Shown piece by piece: positions 17,992-26,218 of a stretch of 64,000 bases of DNA. Origin of the DNA: Spongiibacter marinus. Its GTDB lineage: Bacteria > Pseudomonadota > Gammaproteobacteria > Pseudomonadales > Spongiibacteraceae. The translations under genes and the position numbers were made by a program. The notes under the pieces are model-generated. The model did no database searches and was not told the DNA's origin. It was given only the letters and a program-made list of their open reading frames with translations. The DNA is taken from positions 1 to 64,000 of the forward strand of contig NZ_JAFBBD010000011.1 in NCBI RefSeq assembly GCF_016906995.1, given 5' to 3'. Each line of letters begins with the position of its first letter. Position 1 is the first letter of the stretch.

Positions 17992-18264
17992 TAGGGCCTG
18001 TTGACACTAATTGAATTGCACCTGCTGGCGGTCATTTTTGCCTCCAGCTAGGCGGAGTGAGCGCAGTTTGGTCATTCCAAATAAGCGAACTCCAACAACG
18101 CTGGGGGCAAAAATGGCCCCAGCCCTCCGGGTTGTGGCTAAAAATCCACCACTCTTCGTTGTTCGTCGTTCATTTGGAATAACCAAACCTCTCTCCTCAC
18201 GCCTTGATTGGTGAATTTTTAGCCACAACAACAGGCGTAATCCAATTAGTGTCAACAGGCCCTA
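17992..18264. mobile_element. MITE-like element with 22-base perfect terminal inverted repeats
   Basis: The left end GGGCCTGTTGACACTAATTG (17994-18013) is matched exactly, in inverted form, at 18243-18262; including the flanking TA the match is 22 bases. A TA on each side fits a TA target duplication of the Tc1/mariner-IS630 type. The 273-base interior has no gene but contains further inverted segments, such as GTTGTGGCTAAAAAT near 18130 against ATTTTTAGCCACAAC near 18216. It could therefore fold into a long hairpin. It lies between the lysR and plsB starts. Confidence 0.85.
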
Positions 18265-18384
18265 GGCTCCAGTACTGTGACATGGTATGCGTAAAACGTA
18301 TATTACAAAAATAATAGTATTGGACGGTATATCTTATAGCGTGTCAAATGCCCCAAATGGCCAGAACAAGCGAAGGAACTCAAC

Positions 18385-20799
18385 ATGCTGGATCGCACCG
18401 AAATGAGCCCTCACGGCGCCGCCAATACGCAGCTAGGCCAAGCCAACACCCAGCATGCAGCCACCCCGATGAACACTGAAAGCCCAAACCGCACGAACAC
18501 GGAAAGTATCCCTAACCTGCAAACTGAAAGCGTGCTGTTTTTGATGGACGCCGGCACAGATGTAGAAGCCCGTTTCCTGAAGGACAAAATCGTCGCCTGG
18601 CAAATGGAAACCGACTTTGCCGGGCGCTGCGACCAAGTCTGTGTTGATATCGCACGCTCCCAGGAGAACATCTCAGCAGACTCTCTTGCCAAAAAGATTA
18701 CCGAGCACGCCGCCAGTATCATCGTGCCGGTCAGGCTGACCTGGCTGACCTCTGTCGACGGTAAAAACGCTACCCCGCGGGTGCGGGATCTGTTATTTGC
18801 AAACCCGAGAAAACCCAACAATAGTAAGGCGGCGTCCATTCTCAAGCACCACCCCGAGTTTTCCCGCTTTATTGTTGCCGAAGCCGCCAGCATGAGCGAA
18901 TTGCTCAACCGCTATCGGACCCAAACCGGTCAAACAGACCCCAATGACAAAACATTTGCCCAATACATTGCCGGTCAGGCCGGACTCGCCCTTGATGTTG
19001 AAGAGCGCAGGCTGCGTGGCGGGCGCTACAAAGTGCCCCGCCGCGTTGCCGAAGCATTGCGCAATGACCAACGCTTCCGCACCGAGCTCGAAGCACTCCA
19101 GCAGGCGCAAGACCAAACACCTGAGCATGTTGATCGGGAAGTGTCCCGTATCATGGAAGAACTGATCGCTAAGCCCAGCACTTTCTGGCAAGACATTTTT
19201 GGCGGGCTCAGCCGCTTTATCTCCTCGCTGGGTTACAACAAGCATGTCCGCCTAGACCGGGACAAGCTGGAAAACGTGCGGAAAATCGCCCGCAATCACC
19301 CTACCGTGTTTCTGTTTACTCACAAGTCTCACATCGATGGCTTTGTACTTAACGCCGTATTATTTGACGAAGACTTCCCGCCCCCACATATTATTGGCGG
19401 CAACAATATGGCCTTTTTCGGCCTCGGTTTTATTGCCCATCACGCCGGCACAATTTTCATACGGCGCAACTTTCAGGACAGCCCAGCTTACAAGCTGGTA
19501 CTGCGTCACTACCTCGGCTATTTGCTGAACAAGCGTTTTCCCATGAGTTGGGCCTTTGAAGGCACCCGCTCCCGCACCGGCAAGCTGATGCCCCCACGTT
19601 ACGGCATCCTCAAATACGTACTTGAGTCGATGCAGCCCCGGGACATTCGAAACCTGCACATTATTCCGGTATCGATTAACTACGACCTGATCGAAGACGT
19701 AAAAGACTACGCAACCGAGCAACAGGGTGGCATCAAACGCCCGGAATCCCTGAAGTGGTTTTTGGAATACCTGCGGGGCATGCAACGCCCCATGGGCCAT
19801 ATTCATATGGACTTTGGCGACGCGGTGGTAGTGCCTGAGGCCCCCGATCTCAGCGACAAACTGGAACTGCAAAAGCTGGCTTTCCGGGTGGGAGTCGAGG
19901 CCAACAGGGTATCACCGCTCACTTCGGCATCTATCGCCTGCATGATATTGTTAGGTGCTTCGCCTCGCGCATTGACCGCTGAAGAACTACTGTTAGACAT
20001 GAGCCGTTGCGTTCAATGGGCCAGGGTGCGCGATATCCCCCTTACCGAGGAGCTATCCACCTCGCCGCAAACCGCGCTGCTGAATCTGCTCGATATTCTG
20101 GTGACCAATAATCTGGTTACCCGCTATGACGGCGGGCCGGAAGTGGTCTACGCCATTCCCGAAGACCAGCACGGCGAAGCCAGCTACTACCGCAATACCG
20201 TCGCCCATCACTTTGTTTCAAAAGCGATCACCGAGATGGCGCTGATGAAGCTGACCGTAGTCTCACCGGAAACCCCCGTTGAGGCCTTTTGGGAAGAAGT
20301 GGAACGCCTGCGGGACTTTTTCAAGTTTGAGTTTTTCTACGCCGACAAACAGCAGTCCCTCACCAATATCAAATCCGAACTCGCCATCTATGACACCGAG
20401 TGGGAAGCAAAACTGCAGGCAGACACCGCTTACGCCAACAATCTGCTGCTGAGCTTTACGCCGATTACCGCTCACGCCGTGTTACTCCCCTATATCGAAG
20501 GCTATCGGGTGGTTGCCGAGGTCATCTCGCTCTACACCGCCAACGAGTCGCCCACCGAGAAGGATGTGCTCAACAAGGCCCTTGCCTATGGCAAGCAGGC
20601 CCTACTGCAACGGCGCATCAGCAGCCCGGCCTCTATTGGCAAGGTGACTTTTCAAAATGCGTACAAGCTTCTCGACTCCCGGAGCCTGATGGCAAGCGGT
20701 GGCGAGGACATCGAACAGGCTCGGCGGGAACAAAGCCAGGAAATCAGAATGCTGGCTCGCCGCCTGGAAAGACTGAGGGCCATTTCTCTTCAGCACTAG
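18385..20799 (+). CDS. PlsB-type glycerol-3-phosphate acyltransferase
   Basis: This enzyme transfers an acyl chain to the sn-1 position of glycerol-3-phosphate, giving lysophosphatidate at the inner membrane. At 804 residues it has nearly the length of E. coli PlsB. The four acyltransferase motifs are visible: HKSHIDGF (about residue 314), GTIFIRRNF (about 355), FEGTRSRTGKLMPPRYG (about 392) and IIPVSINYD (about 428). AAGGA lies upstream of the ATG. It opens a plus-strand operon with the next acyltransferase, WS/DGAT and lipase genes. That context suggests a role in making storage lipid, perhaps as a second copy beside a housekeeping plsB. I leave the symbol open for that reason. Confidence 0.93.
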   Translation: MLDRTEMSPHGAANTQLGQANTQHAATPMNTESPNRTNTESIPNLQTESVLFLMDAGTDVEARFLKDKIVAWQMETDFAGRCDQVCVDIARSQENISADSLAKKITEHAASIIVPVRLTWLTSVDGKNATPRVRDLLFANPRKPNNSKAASILKHHPEFSRFIVAEAASMSELLNRYRTQTGQTDPNDKTFAQYIAGQAGLALDVEERRLRGGRYKVPRRVAEALRNDQRFRTELEALQQAQDQTPEHVDREVSRIMEELIAKPSTFWQDIFGGLSRFISSLGYNKHVRLDRDKLENVRKIARNHPTVFLFTHKSHIDGFVLNAVLFDEDFPPPHIIGGNNMAFFGLGFIAHHAGTIFIRRNFQDSPAYKLVLRHYLGYLLNKRFPMSWAFEGTRSRTGKLMPPRYGILKYVLESMQPRDIRNLHIIPVSINYDLIEDVKDYATEQQGGIKRPESLKWFLEYLRGMQRPMGHIHMDFGDAVVVPEAPDLSDKLELQKLAFRVGVEANRVSPLTSASIACMILLGASPRALTAEELLLDMSRCVQWARVRDIPLTEELSTSPQTALLNLLDILVTNNLVTRYDGGPEVVYAIPEDQHGEASYYRNTVAHHFVSKAITEMALMKLTVVSPETPVEAFWEEVERLRDFFKFEFFYADKQQSLTNIKSELAIYDTEWEAKLQADTAYANNLLLSFTPITAHAVLLPYIEGYRVVAEVISLYTANESPTEKDVLNKALAYGKQALLQRRISSPASIGKVTFQNAYKLLDSRSLMASGGEDIEQARREQSQEIRMLARRLERLRAISLQH

Positions 20800-20862
20800 T
20801 CTGCCAATACGGAATAGCGGCCCTTCGCAGAAGCGACCCAAACGACTTTAGTGAGAGCAGCC

Positions 20863-22332
20863 ATGCCATCGATCACCACAACCAAACCCCTGAACGACCT
20901 GAAAGCCGCCATCGACGCCGCACCCAAGGGAAAGAAAATCGTCGCCTTTTTTGATTTTGACGGCACGATTATCGAAGGTTACTCGGCGGGGCTTTATCTG
21001 AAAAGGCTTTTTAAGGAGCGCAGCCTGTCACCCCGTGATTACGTGGAGATAGTCAGCTTTCTCTTTCTGGAAGACCCCACCGACGACGAGTTTGCCAATC
21101 TGCTTCGATGCTGCTTGAAGAACTGGAAAGGCAAAACCGAAGACGAAGTACGCCAACTTTGGCTGGAGCTATTTATTGCCGAACTTGGCGCCCGCATTTA
21201 CCCGGAAATCAGCGAGATTATTCGCGCCCACAAACGCCGTGGTCACAGGATTGTGGTGGCCTCGTCAGCGCTGAAATACCAGATCGAACACTGCGCCGAG
21301 GCACTGGAGATCGATGAGATTCTGGCATCCCGTGCTGAGCTGGTCGACGACCAGTTCAGCGGCGACATCGACGCACCAACCCTGTGGGGAGAGGGTAAGG
21401 CCCAGGCCGTAAGCGATTACGCCAAACGCCATAAGTTGAATCTCGATAACTGTTTCGCCTATGCCAACGGCAGCGAAGATGTCGACTTTCTCTCCGGCGT
21501 TGGTCACCCCTGCGCGGTAAACCCCTCATCAAGACTGACCGCCGCCGCGCGCAAAAATGCCTGGCCACAGCTCCGCTTTCGCTCGCCGACCAAGGTCAGC
21601 GTTAATGAAAAAGTGCGCACTATCGCCAGCGACGCCGGCATGGGCTTGTCGCTGCTCGGCACCTTGGTTTCAACCGTGGCCGGCACCCCCAAGCGCAAGG
21701 CGCTGAACCGGCTGTTTAATCTGGGTAGTGATATCGGCCTGGCCGCGGCGGGAATCAAGCTGAATATTATCGGCGAACAGAATTTGTGGGCCCAGCGCCC
21801 GGCGGTCTTTATCTTCAACCACCAGTCACCACTGGACCTGATTATTGGCGTAAATCTTATCGGGCGGGACTTCACCGGGGTGGTGAAAAAAGAAGCCAAG
21901 GACATGTTCGGCTGGGGCCATTTTATGCAGTTTTCGGAGATGGCCTTTATCGACCGGGGCAATACCGCCCAGGCCAAAGAGATGCTTGCCCCCGCCATCG
22001 AAAAACTCAGCCGCGGAATTTCAGTGGGTCTCTGCCCTGAAGGCACCCGATCCTATACGCCCAAGCTCGGCAAATTCAAAAAGGGCGCCTTCCATATTGC
22101 CATGCAGGCCGGTGTGCCCATTGTTCCGGTGGTCCTTCGCAACGCCGCCGAGTGCATGTCACGCGACAGCCTGTGGATGCGTCCGGGCACGGTGGATGTC
22201 TGTGTGCTGCCCCCCATCGATTGTATCGACTGGACCCTCGACAACATGCAGTCACACATCGATGAGATTGAAAACAGCTACCGGGAAATCATTGCCGACT
22301 GGCCCGGCACCACCCAGTACGCTATCGCCTGA
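20863..22332 (+). CDS. HAD-IB phosphatase fused to PlsC-type 1-acylglycerol-3-phosphate acyltransferase
   Basis: Residues 20-230 form a HAD-superfamily IB hydrolase with the catalytic motif FFDFDGTI, a VVASSA motif II and a lysine-bearing AVSDYAKRH segment. Residues 270-480 form a PlsC acyltransferase with NHQSPLD (about 320), FIDRGN, CPEGTRS (about 390) and VPIVPVVLRN. The PlsC half would acylate lysophosphatidate to phosphatidate. The HAD half could then remove the phosphate to give diacylglycerol, though that reaction is inferred from context. A GTG lies 12 bases upstream of the ATG, but GAGAG suits the ATG at 20863. The gene lies 63 bases after plsB and 12 before the WS/DGAT gene. Confidence 0.92.
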   Translation: MPSITTTKPLNDLKAAIDAAPKGKKIVAFFDFDGTIIEGYSAGLYLKRLFKERSLSPRDYVEIVSFLFLEDPTDDEFANLLRCCLKNWKGKTEDEVRQLWLELFIAELGARIYPEISEIIRAHKRRGHRIVVASSALKYQIEHCAEALEIDEILASRAELVDDQFSGDIDAPTLWGEGKAQAVSDYAKRHKLNLDNCFAYANGSEDVDFLSGVGHPCAVNPSSRLTAAARKNAWPQLRFRSPTKVSVNEKVRTIASDAGMGLSLLGTLVSTVAGTPKRKALNRLFNLGSDIGLAAAGIKLNIIGEQNLWAQRPAVFIFNHQSPLDLIIGVNLIGRDFTGVVKKEAKDMFGWGHFMQFSEMAFIDRGNTAQAKEMLAPAIEKLSRGISVGLCPEGTRSYTPKLGKFKKGAFHIAMQAGVPIVPVVLRNAAECMSRDSLWMRPGTVDVCVLPPIDCIDWTLDNMQSHIDEIENSYREIIADWPGTTQYAIA

Positions 22333-22344
22333 AAGGATCCGAAC

Positions 22345-23730
22345 ATGACAGCAACAACCCCTTCACCTGAGCCGACAATCTGGCATGCAGATGATAGCCT
22401 CAACGCCTTTGAGTCGCTGATGTGGCGCCTCGACAGATACGACAACCTGCGCTCAGCGGTGTGCGGCATAGAAGTCATTGAAGGCACGCTTTCGAGCGAC
22501 GAGATCCGCAAGGTATGTAACTACTTACTACAGCGCGCACCCCGACTGTCGCAACGCCTGGTAAAAGCCCTGCCCTTTACCAATCCGGTCTGGCAGACCG
22601 ACACCCACTTCTCTCTGGACAACCACCTGATCCTGGTGGACGGGGGCAACTGCGGCCTCGACGAGGTGTTCGACATAACCGCAGATTTCGCCATGGATGA
22701 CTTTAACCGGGCGCATTCCCCCTGGGAGCTGATGTATGTTTCGAATCTCGAAAACAATCAATCGGCCTTGATCATCAAGATTCATCACGCCATGTCTGAC
22801 GGGATTGGAATCGCGCAACTGCTCGACATTCTTCACAGCGATATTCCCGAACAGGTCGACGATTTTGGCAGCCAGGATGGCCAGCCCAAAACACCGGCGC
22901 TGACGGTTTTGCGACGCTCACTGCTCTCTCGCGAAGCACTCAAAACCCGCGCCCAACGTTCTGGCGCCCTGCTCGTCAAACTTTCCCGCCGTAAAGGCGC
23001 TGCCAGCGAGCTCGCCCGCTATGTCTCATCCCTGAGCCGGGTACTCTCCCCGCCGGATGCCAAGCCCTCGCCGCTGATGTCCCACCGCAACGACCGCTGG
23101 CAATTTGACGGCTTCACCCTTCCCCTTGACGCGATGAAAGGCGCGGCAAAAAGCCGCTCGGTCAAACTGAACGACATCTTTATCGCAGGCGTGTTGCGCG
23201 GCTTTTGGCTGTACCACGAGCACGCCGGTGTTGAACACCCCGCAGTGCCGGTCACCATCCCGGTGAATGTCCGCCCGGAAGGCAAACAGGGTGGCGGCAA
23301 TCACTTTGTACCATTGCAGATTTCCGGGCCGCTGTGCGGCGATACCGCTCAGCTGATTTCCGTCGTCAATCGGCAGGTTCAGCGCAAGCGCCGGGAGGTC
23401 GCCCTGACCGCGCCCATGTTACTGATGCCGGTACTGAATTCGCTTCCGGATTCGCTGGTGGCCCGGCAGATGTCTCAGCAGTTGCGCGGCACCGACATTC
23501 AGATGAGCAATGTGCCAGGCACTCAGAATCGGCCCAGCCTGGCGGGTAGGCCCGTCACTGCCCTCTATCCCTTCGCGCCCTTACCGGGTTGCGCTGCAAT
23601 GATCTCGCTGGTTTCTATCGCCGAAGACTGCTATGTCGGCTTGAATCTCGACAGCGCTGCGGTCACCGACAAAGCCCTGCTCAAGCAGATGATTCAGCAG
23701 GGCTTTAACGACATTTTCAACGAGGGCTAA
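22345..23730 (+). CDS. Wax ester synthase / diacylglycerol acyltransferase (WS/DGAT)
   Basis: This bifunctional enzyme esterifies a fatty alcohol or diacylglycerol with acyl-CoA, making wax esters or triacylglycerol at the membrane-lipid droplet surface. The 461-residue length is normal. The catalytic motif HHxxxDG is present as HHAMSDG (about residue 147), and LNDIFIAGVLRGF (about 273) matches the second conserved block. The C-terminal MSNVPG segment (about 388) is typical too. AAAGGA precedes the ATG. Its neighbours supply the diacylglycerol precursor and a monoacylglycerol lipase, which favours triacylglycerol as a main product. Fatty alcohols from alkane oxidation could also make it a wax ester synthase in vivo. 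Confidence 0.95.
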   Translation: MTATTPSPEPTIWHADDSLNAFESLMWRLDRYDNLRSAVCGIEVIEGTLSSDEIRKVCNYLLQRAPRLSQRLVKALPFTNPVWQTDTHFSLDNHLILVDGGNCGLDEVFDITADFAMDDFNRAHSPWELMYVSNLENNQSALIIKIHHAMSDGIGIAQLLDILHSDIPEQVDDFGSQDGQPKTPALTVLRRSLLSREALKTRAQRSGALLVKLSRRKGAASELARYVSSLSRVLSPPDAKPSPLMSHRNDRWQFDGFTLPLDAMKGAAKSRSVKLNDIFIAGVLRGFWLYHEHAGVEHPAVPVTIPVNVRPEGKQGGGNHFVPLQISGPLCGDTAQLISVVNRQVQRKRREVALTAPMLLMPVLNSLPDSLVARQMSQQLRGTDIQMSNVPGTQNRPSLAGRPVTALYPFAPLPGCAAMISLVSIAEDCYVGLNLDSAAVTDKALLKQMIQQGFNDIFNEG

Positions 23731-23736
23731 CAGACC

Positions 23737-24579
23737 GTGAAACTAAGTAAATTCAAAGGCTGCCGCGGCGAAAGCATCGCGTGGCAGTGCTGGACACAGG
23801 ACGCGCCCATCGCCTCGGTGGTGATCTCTCACGGCCTGGGCGAGCACGGCGGTCGTTATGCACCCATGGCGGAACGGCTACACCGGGATGGCTATAATGT
23901 TTTTGCCATAGACCACCGGGGTCACGGCCGGTCCTCCGGACGCCGCGGCGACATTTTCAACTTTGAAGATTGCATCGCCAACCTAGCCACCTTGATCAGC
24001 ACCGTGGTGCGCCCATTGGGTTGCCCAGTGATTCTGTTTGGCCATAGCATGGGCGGCGCCATTGCCACCGGTTACACCTTAAAACATCAGGGCCAGTTCG
24101 CCGCTTTAATGCTCTCTGGCCCGGCCCTGTCTACCGAGCTGGTACCGGGGCCAATGAAGCTCATCAGTAAATATCTGGCTAAGGCGGTGCCGTTTCTGCC
24201 GGTGCTGAAAATCGACCCCAGCCTTGTGAGTCGCGACCCGGAACAAGTGCGCGGCTACGAGGATGACCCATTGAATCTTCACGGCAGCGTGCCCATTCGC
24301 ACCGTTGCTGAACTGGCAGCGGCGATTGACCCAATGCCCAAGCAGTTCTCAAAAATCACTCTGCCGCTGTTGGTAATGCACGGCGCCGAGGACCAATTGA
24401 TACCCGCCGAGGCCAGCAAGGTGCTGTATGACAACTGCACCAGCGAAGACAAAACCCTGAAGATTTATCCTCACTTGTACCACGAGATTCTCAACGAACT
24501 ACCCGAGGATCGCGCCCGGGTACTCGCGGATATCAGTGACTGGGTGCATACCCGCTATGCCAATGCCGAGGTGAGCTAA
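23737..24579 (+). CDS. Monoacylglycerol lipase-like alpha/beta hydrolase
   Basis: The 280-residue protein matches the lysophospholipase/monoacylglycerol lipase group ('Hydrolase_4'). It has SHGLGEHGGRY near residue 31, IDHRGHGRSSG near 61, the nucleophile elbow GHSMGG near 103, and the catalytic Asp and His in HGAEDQLIP (about 211) and YHEILNE (about 248). It starts with GTG six bases after the WS/DGAT stop, so translation is probably coupled. It would finish glycerolipid breakdown by releasing fatty acid and glycerol. Confidence 0.93.
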   Translation: MKLSKFKGCRGESIAWQCWTQDAPIASVVISHGLGEHGGRYAPMAERLHRDGYNVFAIDHRGHGRSSGRRGDIFNFEDCIANLATLISTVVRPLGCPVILFGHSMGGAIATGYTLKHQGQFAALMLSGPALSTELVPGPMKLISKYLAKAVPFLPVLKIDPSLVSRDPEQVRGYEDDPLNLHGSVPIRTVAELAAAIDPMPKQFSKITLPLLVMHGAEDQLIPAEASKVLYDNCTSEDKTLKIYPHLYHEILNELPEDRARVLADISDWVHTRYANAEVS

Positions 24580-24590
24580 AGGCCAGGCCG

Positions 24591-25054
24591 ATGATACGCA
24601 CTCTTGAAAATACCCTTGCCAATGCCTCCTGCTATGAGGAGTGGCGGAACGCTGCGCAAAAGCTCGACGAGCTGACCGGCATGGATTATTGGAAAGAGAC
24701 TGACCGAACCGGTCATTACGACTACCGATCAATACGTCGACGACTGGATTCCCTGCGGGAGCTGCTCGCCGATGGCAACCAACGCGGGGTGCTCTACGCC
24801 TTGAACGAAGGTATTCACGGCAATATGGGCGGCATGGGAAACATGCGTCTGTATACCCAGGCCGGCTTCGGCACCAAAACCCTTATTGTTGAATTCATTG
24901 AGGAGATGGTCGCCGCACTCCAATTTTTGGCAAGCAGCAAATCCGACAATATCCCCCTCGCCGAAAAACAGGATTTTCCGGCGCGCGAGCCGCTGCGCAG
25001 GGCGTTCCGCGCTAATATTAAGCGGCTCCGGCAACTTTTTTTATTTCCATCTAG
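24591..25054 (+). pseudogene. Patatin-like lipase with DUF3336 N-terminus, frameshifted and truncated
   Basis: The first 128 or so residues are a DUF3336-type domain: YEEWRNAAQKLDELTGMDYW, then YALNEGIHGNMGGMGN, then GTKTLIVEFIEEMV. Homologues continue with FFRRAS, GRSAL, LSGGG and FHLGV, the start of the patatin domain. Here that block (FRRASRCAGRSALILSGSG, then FHL) is in another frame, so a small frameshift lies near 24972. At about 25053 the gene stops against IS630-type sequence, before the catalytic GxSxG. The remnant was probably a triacylglycerol lipase belonging to this operon. As it stands it encodes about 160 residues and should be inactive. Confidence 0.85.
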
Positions 25055-25728
25055 TGGCTCATGCGGAAAATAATGTAACGTTAAGACGAGGAGGTGTATA
25101 GCGTTTTTCCTATGCGTACTCCCAAATCTCTACACGTTTCTGACGATACCGCAGCCACTCTTAACGAATGGTGCCGGTCAACGACTTTGCCGCACGGGCA
25201 GATCATGCGAGCGAAGATTATTCTTCAGCTCAGCGAAGGTATGACTCCCACAGAGGTTGCCACCGCACAGCGGACCTCGGCAAAGACGGTTCACCGCTGG
25301 CGCAACCGCTTCGAAGAAGAAGGCGTTGAAGGGCTACAAGAACGCGCTCGCAGCGGAAGACCTACCGTCATTGATAAGAAGACCGTAGACCGGGTTCTGT
25401 TTCTAACGACAAAGCGGATACCACAAGAAGCGACGCACTGGAGTATTGAGCTGATGGCTAAGTACGCTGAAGTGACGCCATGGCAGGTCCGCCAGATATG
25501 GGAAGCGGCTGATTTGCGTCCTCATCGGCTAAAGACATTCAAGATCAGTAATGACCCTAAGTTCTCTGATAAGGTGATCGACATTGTTGGGCTGTACATG
25601 AATCCGCCGGACAATGCTGTCGTTATGAGCGTTGAAGAGAAGACACAAATTCAGGCCTTGGATAGGACGCAACCTGGCTTTCCTCTAAGCCCGAGTCGAA
25701 TTGGAAACCGGACACATGCCTCTATTTA
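25053..25728 (+). mobile_element. IS630-family element, right end missing
   Basis: The left boundary is placed at the TA at 25052-25053, where the patatin gene breaks off; IS630 elements insert at TA. The right boundary is abrupt at about 25728, just outside the stop codon of the minus-strand ferredoxin gene. Only the N-terminal half of the transposase remains. Confidence 0.7.
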
Positions 25729-25729
25729 A
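25094..25729 (+). pseudogene. IS630-family transposase, truncated
   Basis: The 211-residue frame holds the two helix-turn-helix domains of IS630 transposases (EVATAQRTSAKTVHRWRNRF, then the ARSGRPTVI linker and WQVRQIWEAADLRPH) and the start of the DDE domain (MSVEEKTQIQALDRTQPG). Full-length members have about 340-360 residues, so the second Asp and the Glu of the triad are lost. The first catalytic Asp, usually in 'VDEK', is Glu here. The start may be GTG 25094 or ATG 25112; GAGGAGG lies just before the GTG. Confidence 0.88.
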
Positions 25730-26050
25730 TTACATTTGAAATTCGGGAAGTCTAACTACAGCACCTTCAAGAGCGGGAGTTACGACAACCTGGCAAGCTA
25801 ATCTAGAACCCTCGGATATTTCCGGCGTCATGGTCAACAATGATTGCTCATCGCTGCCAATTTCTCCGGAGCTACCCAGCCATTCTTTCTCAATAACTAT
25901 GTGGCAGGTTCCACATGCACAATTTCCGCCACAATCGGCATCGATTCCTGGGACCAGATTATTAATTGCGGCAGACATCAGGTTTTCACCTTCTAGAGCA
26001 TCAACGTTGTGCTCAACGCCGGTGTGTTCAATAAATCTTATTTTGACCAT
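25730..26050 (-). CDS. [2Fe-2S] ferredoxin, CYP153-type
   Basis: This 106-residue ferredoxin is a paralogue of the one at 14.8 kb. Cluster ligands lie in DCGGNCACGTCH (about 40-51) and RLACQV (about 86), and it has the same LPEFQM tail. It would carry electrons from a ferredoxin reductase to a P450 hydroxylase. No P450 lies beside it: its stop codon abuts the broken IS630 fragment, so a downstream P450 gene has probably been deleted. It may still serve the CYP153 at 15-16.6 kb or another P450. It is divergent from an AraC gene, repeating the layout of the first module. Confidence 0.92.
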   Translation of the reverse strand: MVKIRFIEHTGVEHNVDALEGENLMSAAINNLVPGIDADCGGNCACGTCHIVIEKEWLGSSGEIGSDEQSLLTMTPEISEGSRLACQVVVTPALEGAVVRLPEFQM

Positions 26051-26218
26051 TACTCGCTATCTCCTCTAAACACATTTTTATAATGGCAGCGATTTAAAAA
26101 TGTTACAGGTTATTATCTGACAAAGGGGGGGGGCAATTTAAGACAAATGGGGTAATATTATGTATAATAATTAGTAATTAATTGCAGCAGTTTTAATATC
26201 AACAATATGAATTAAAGT

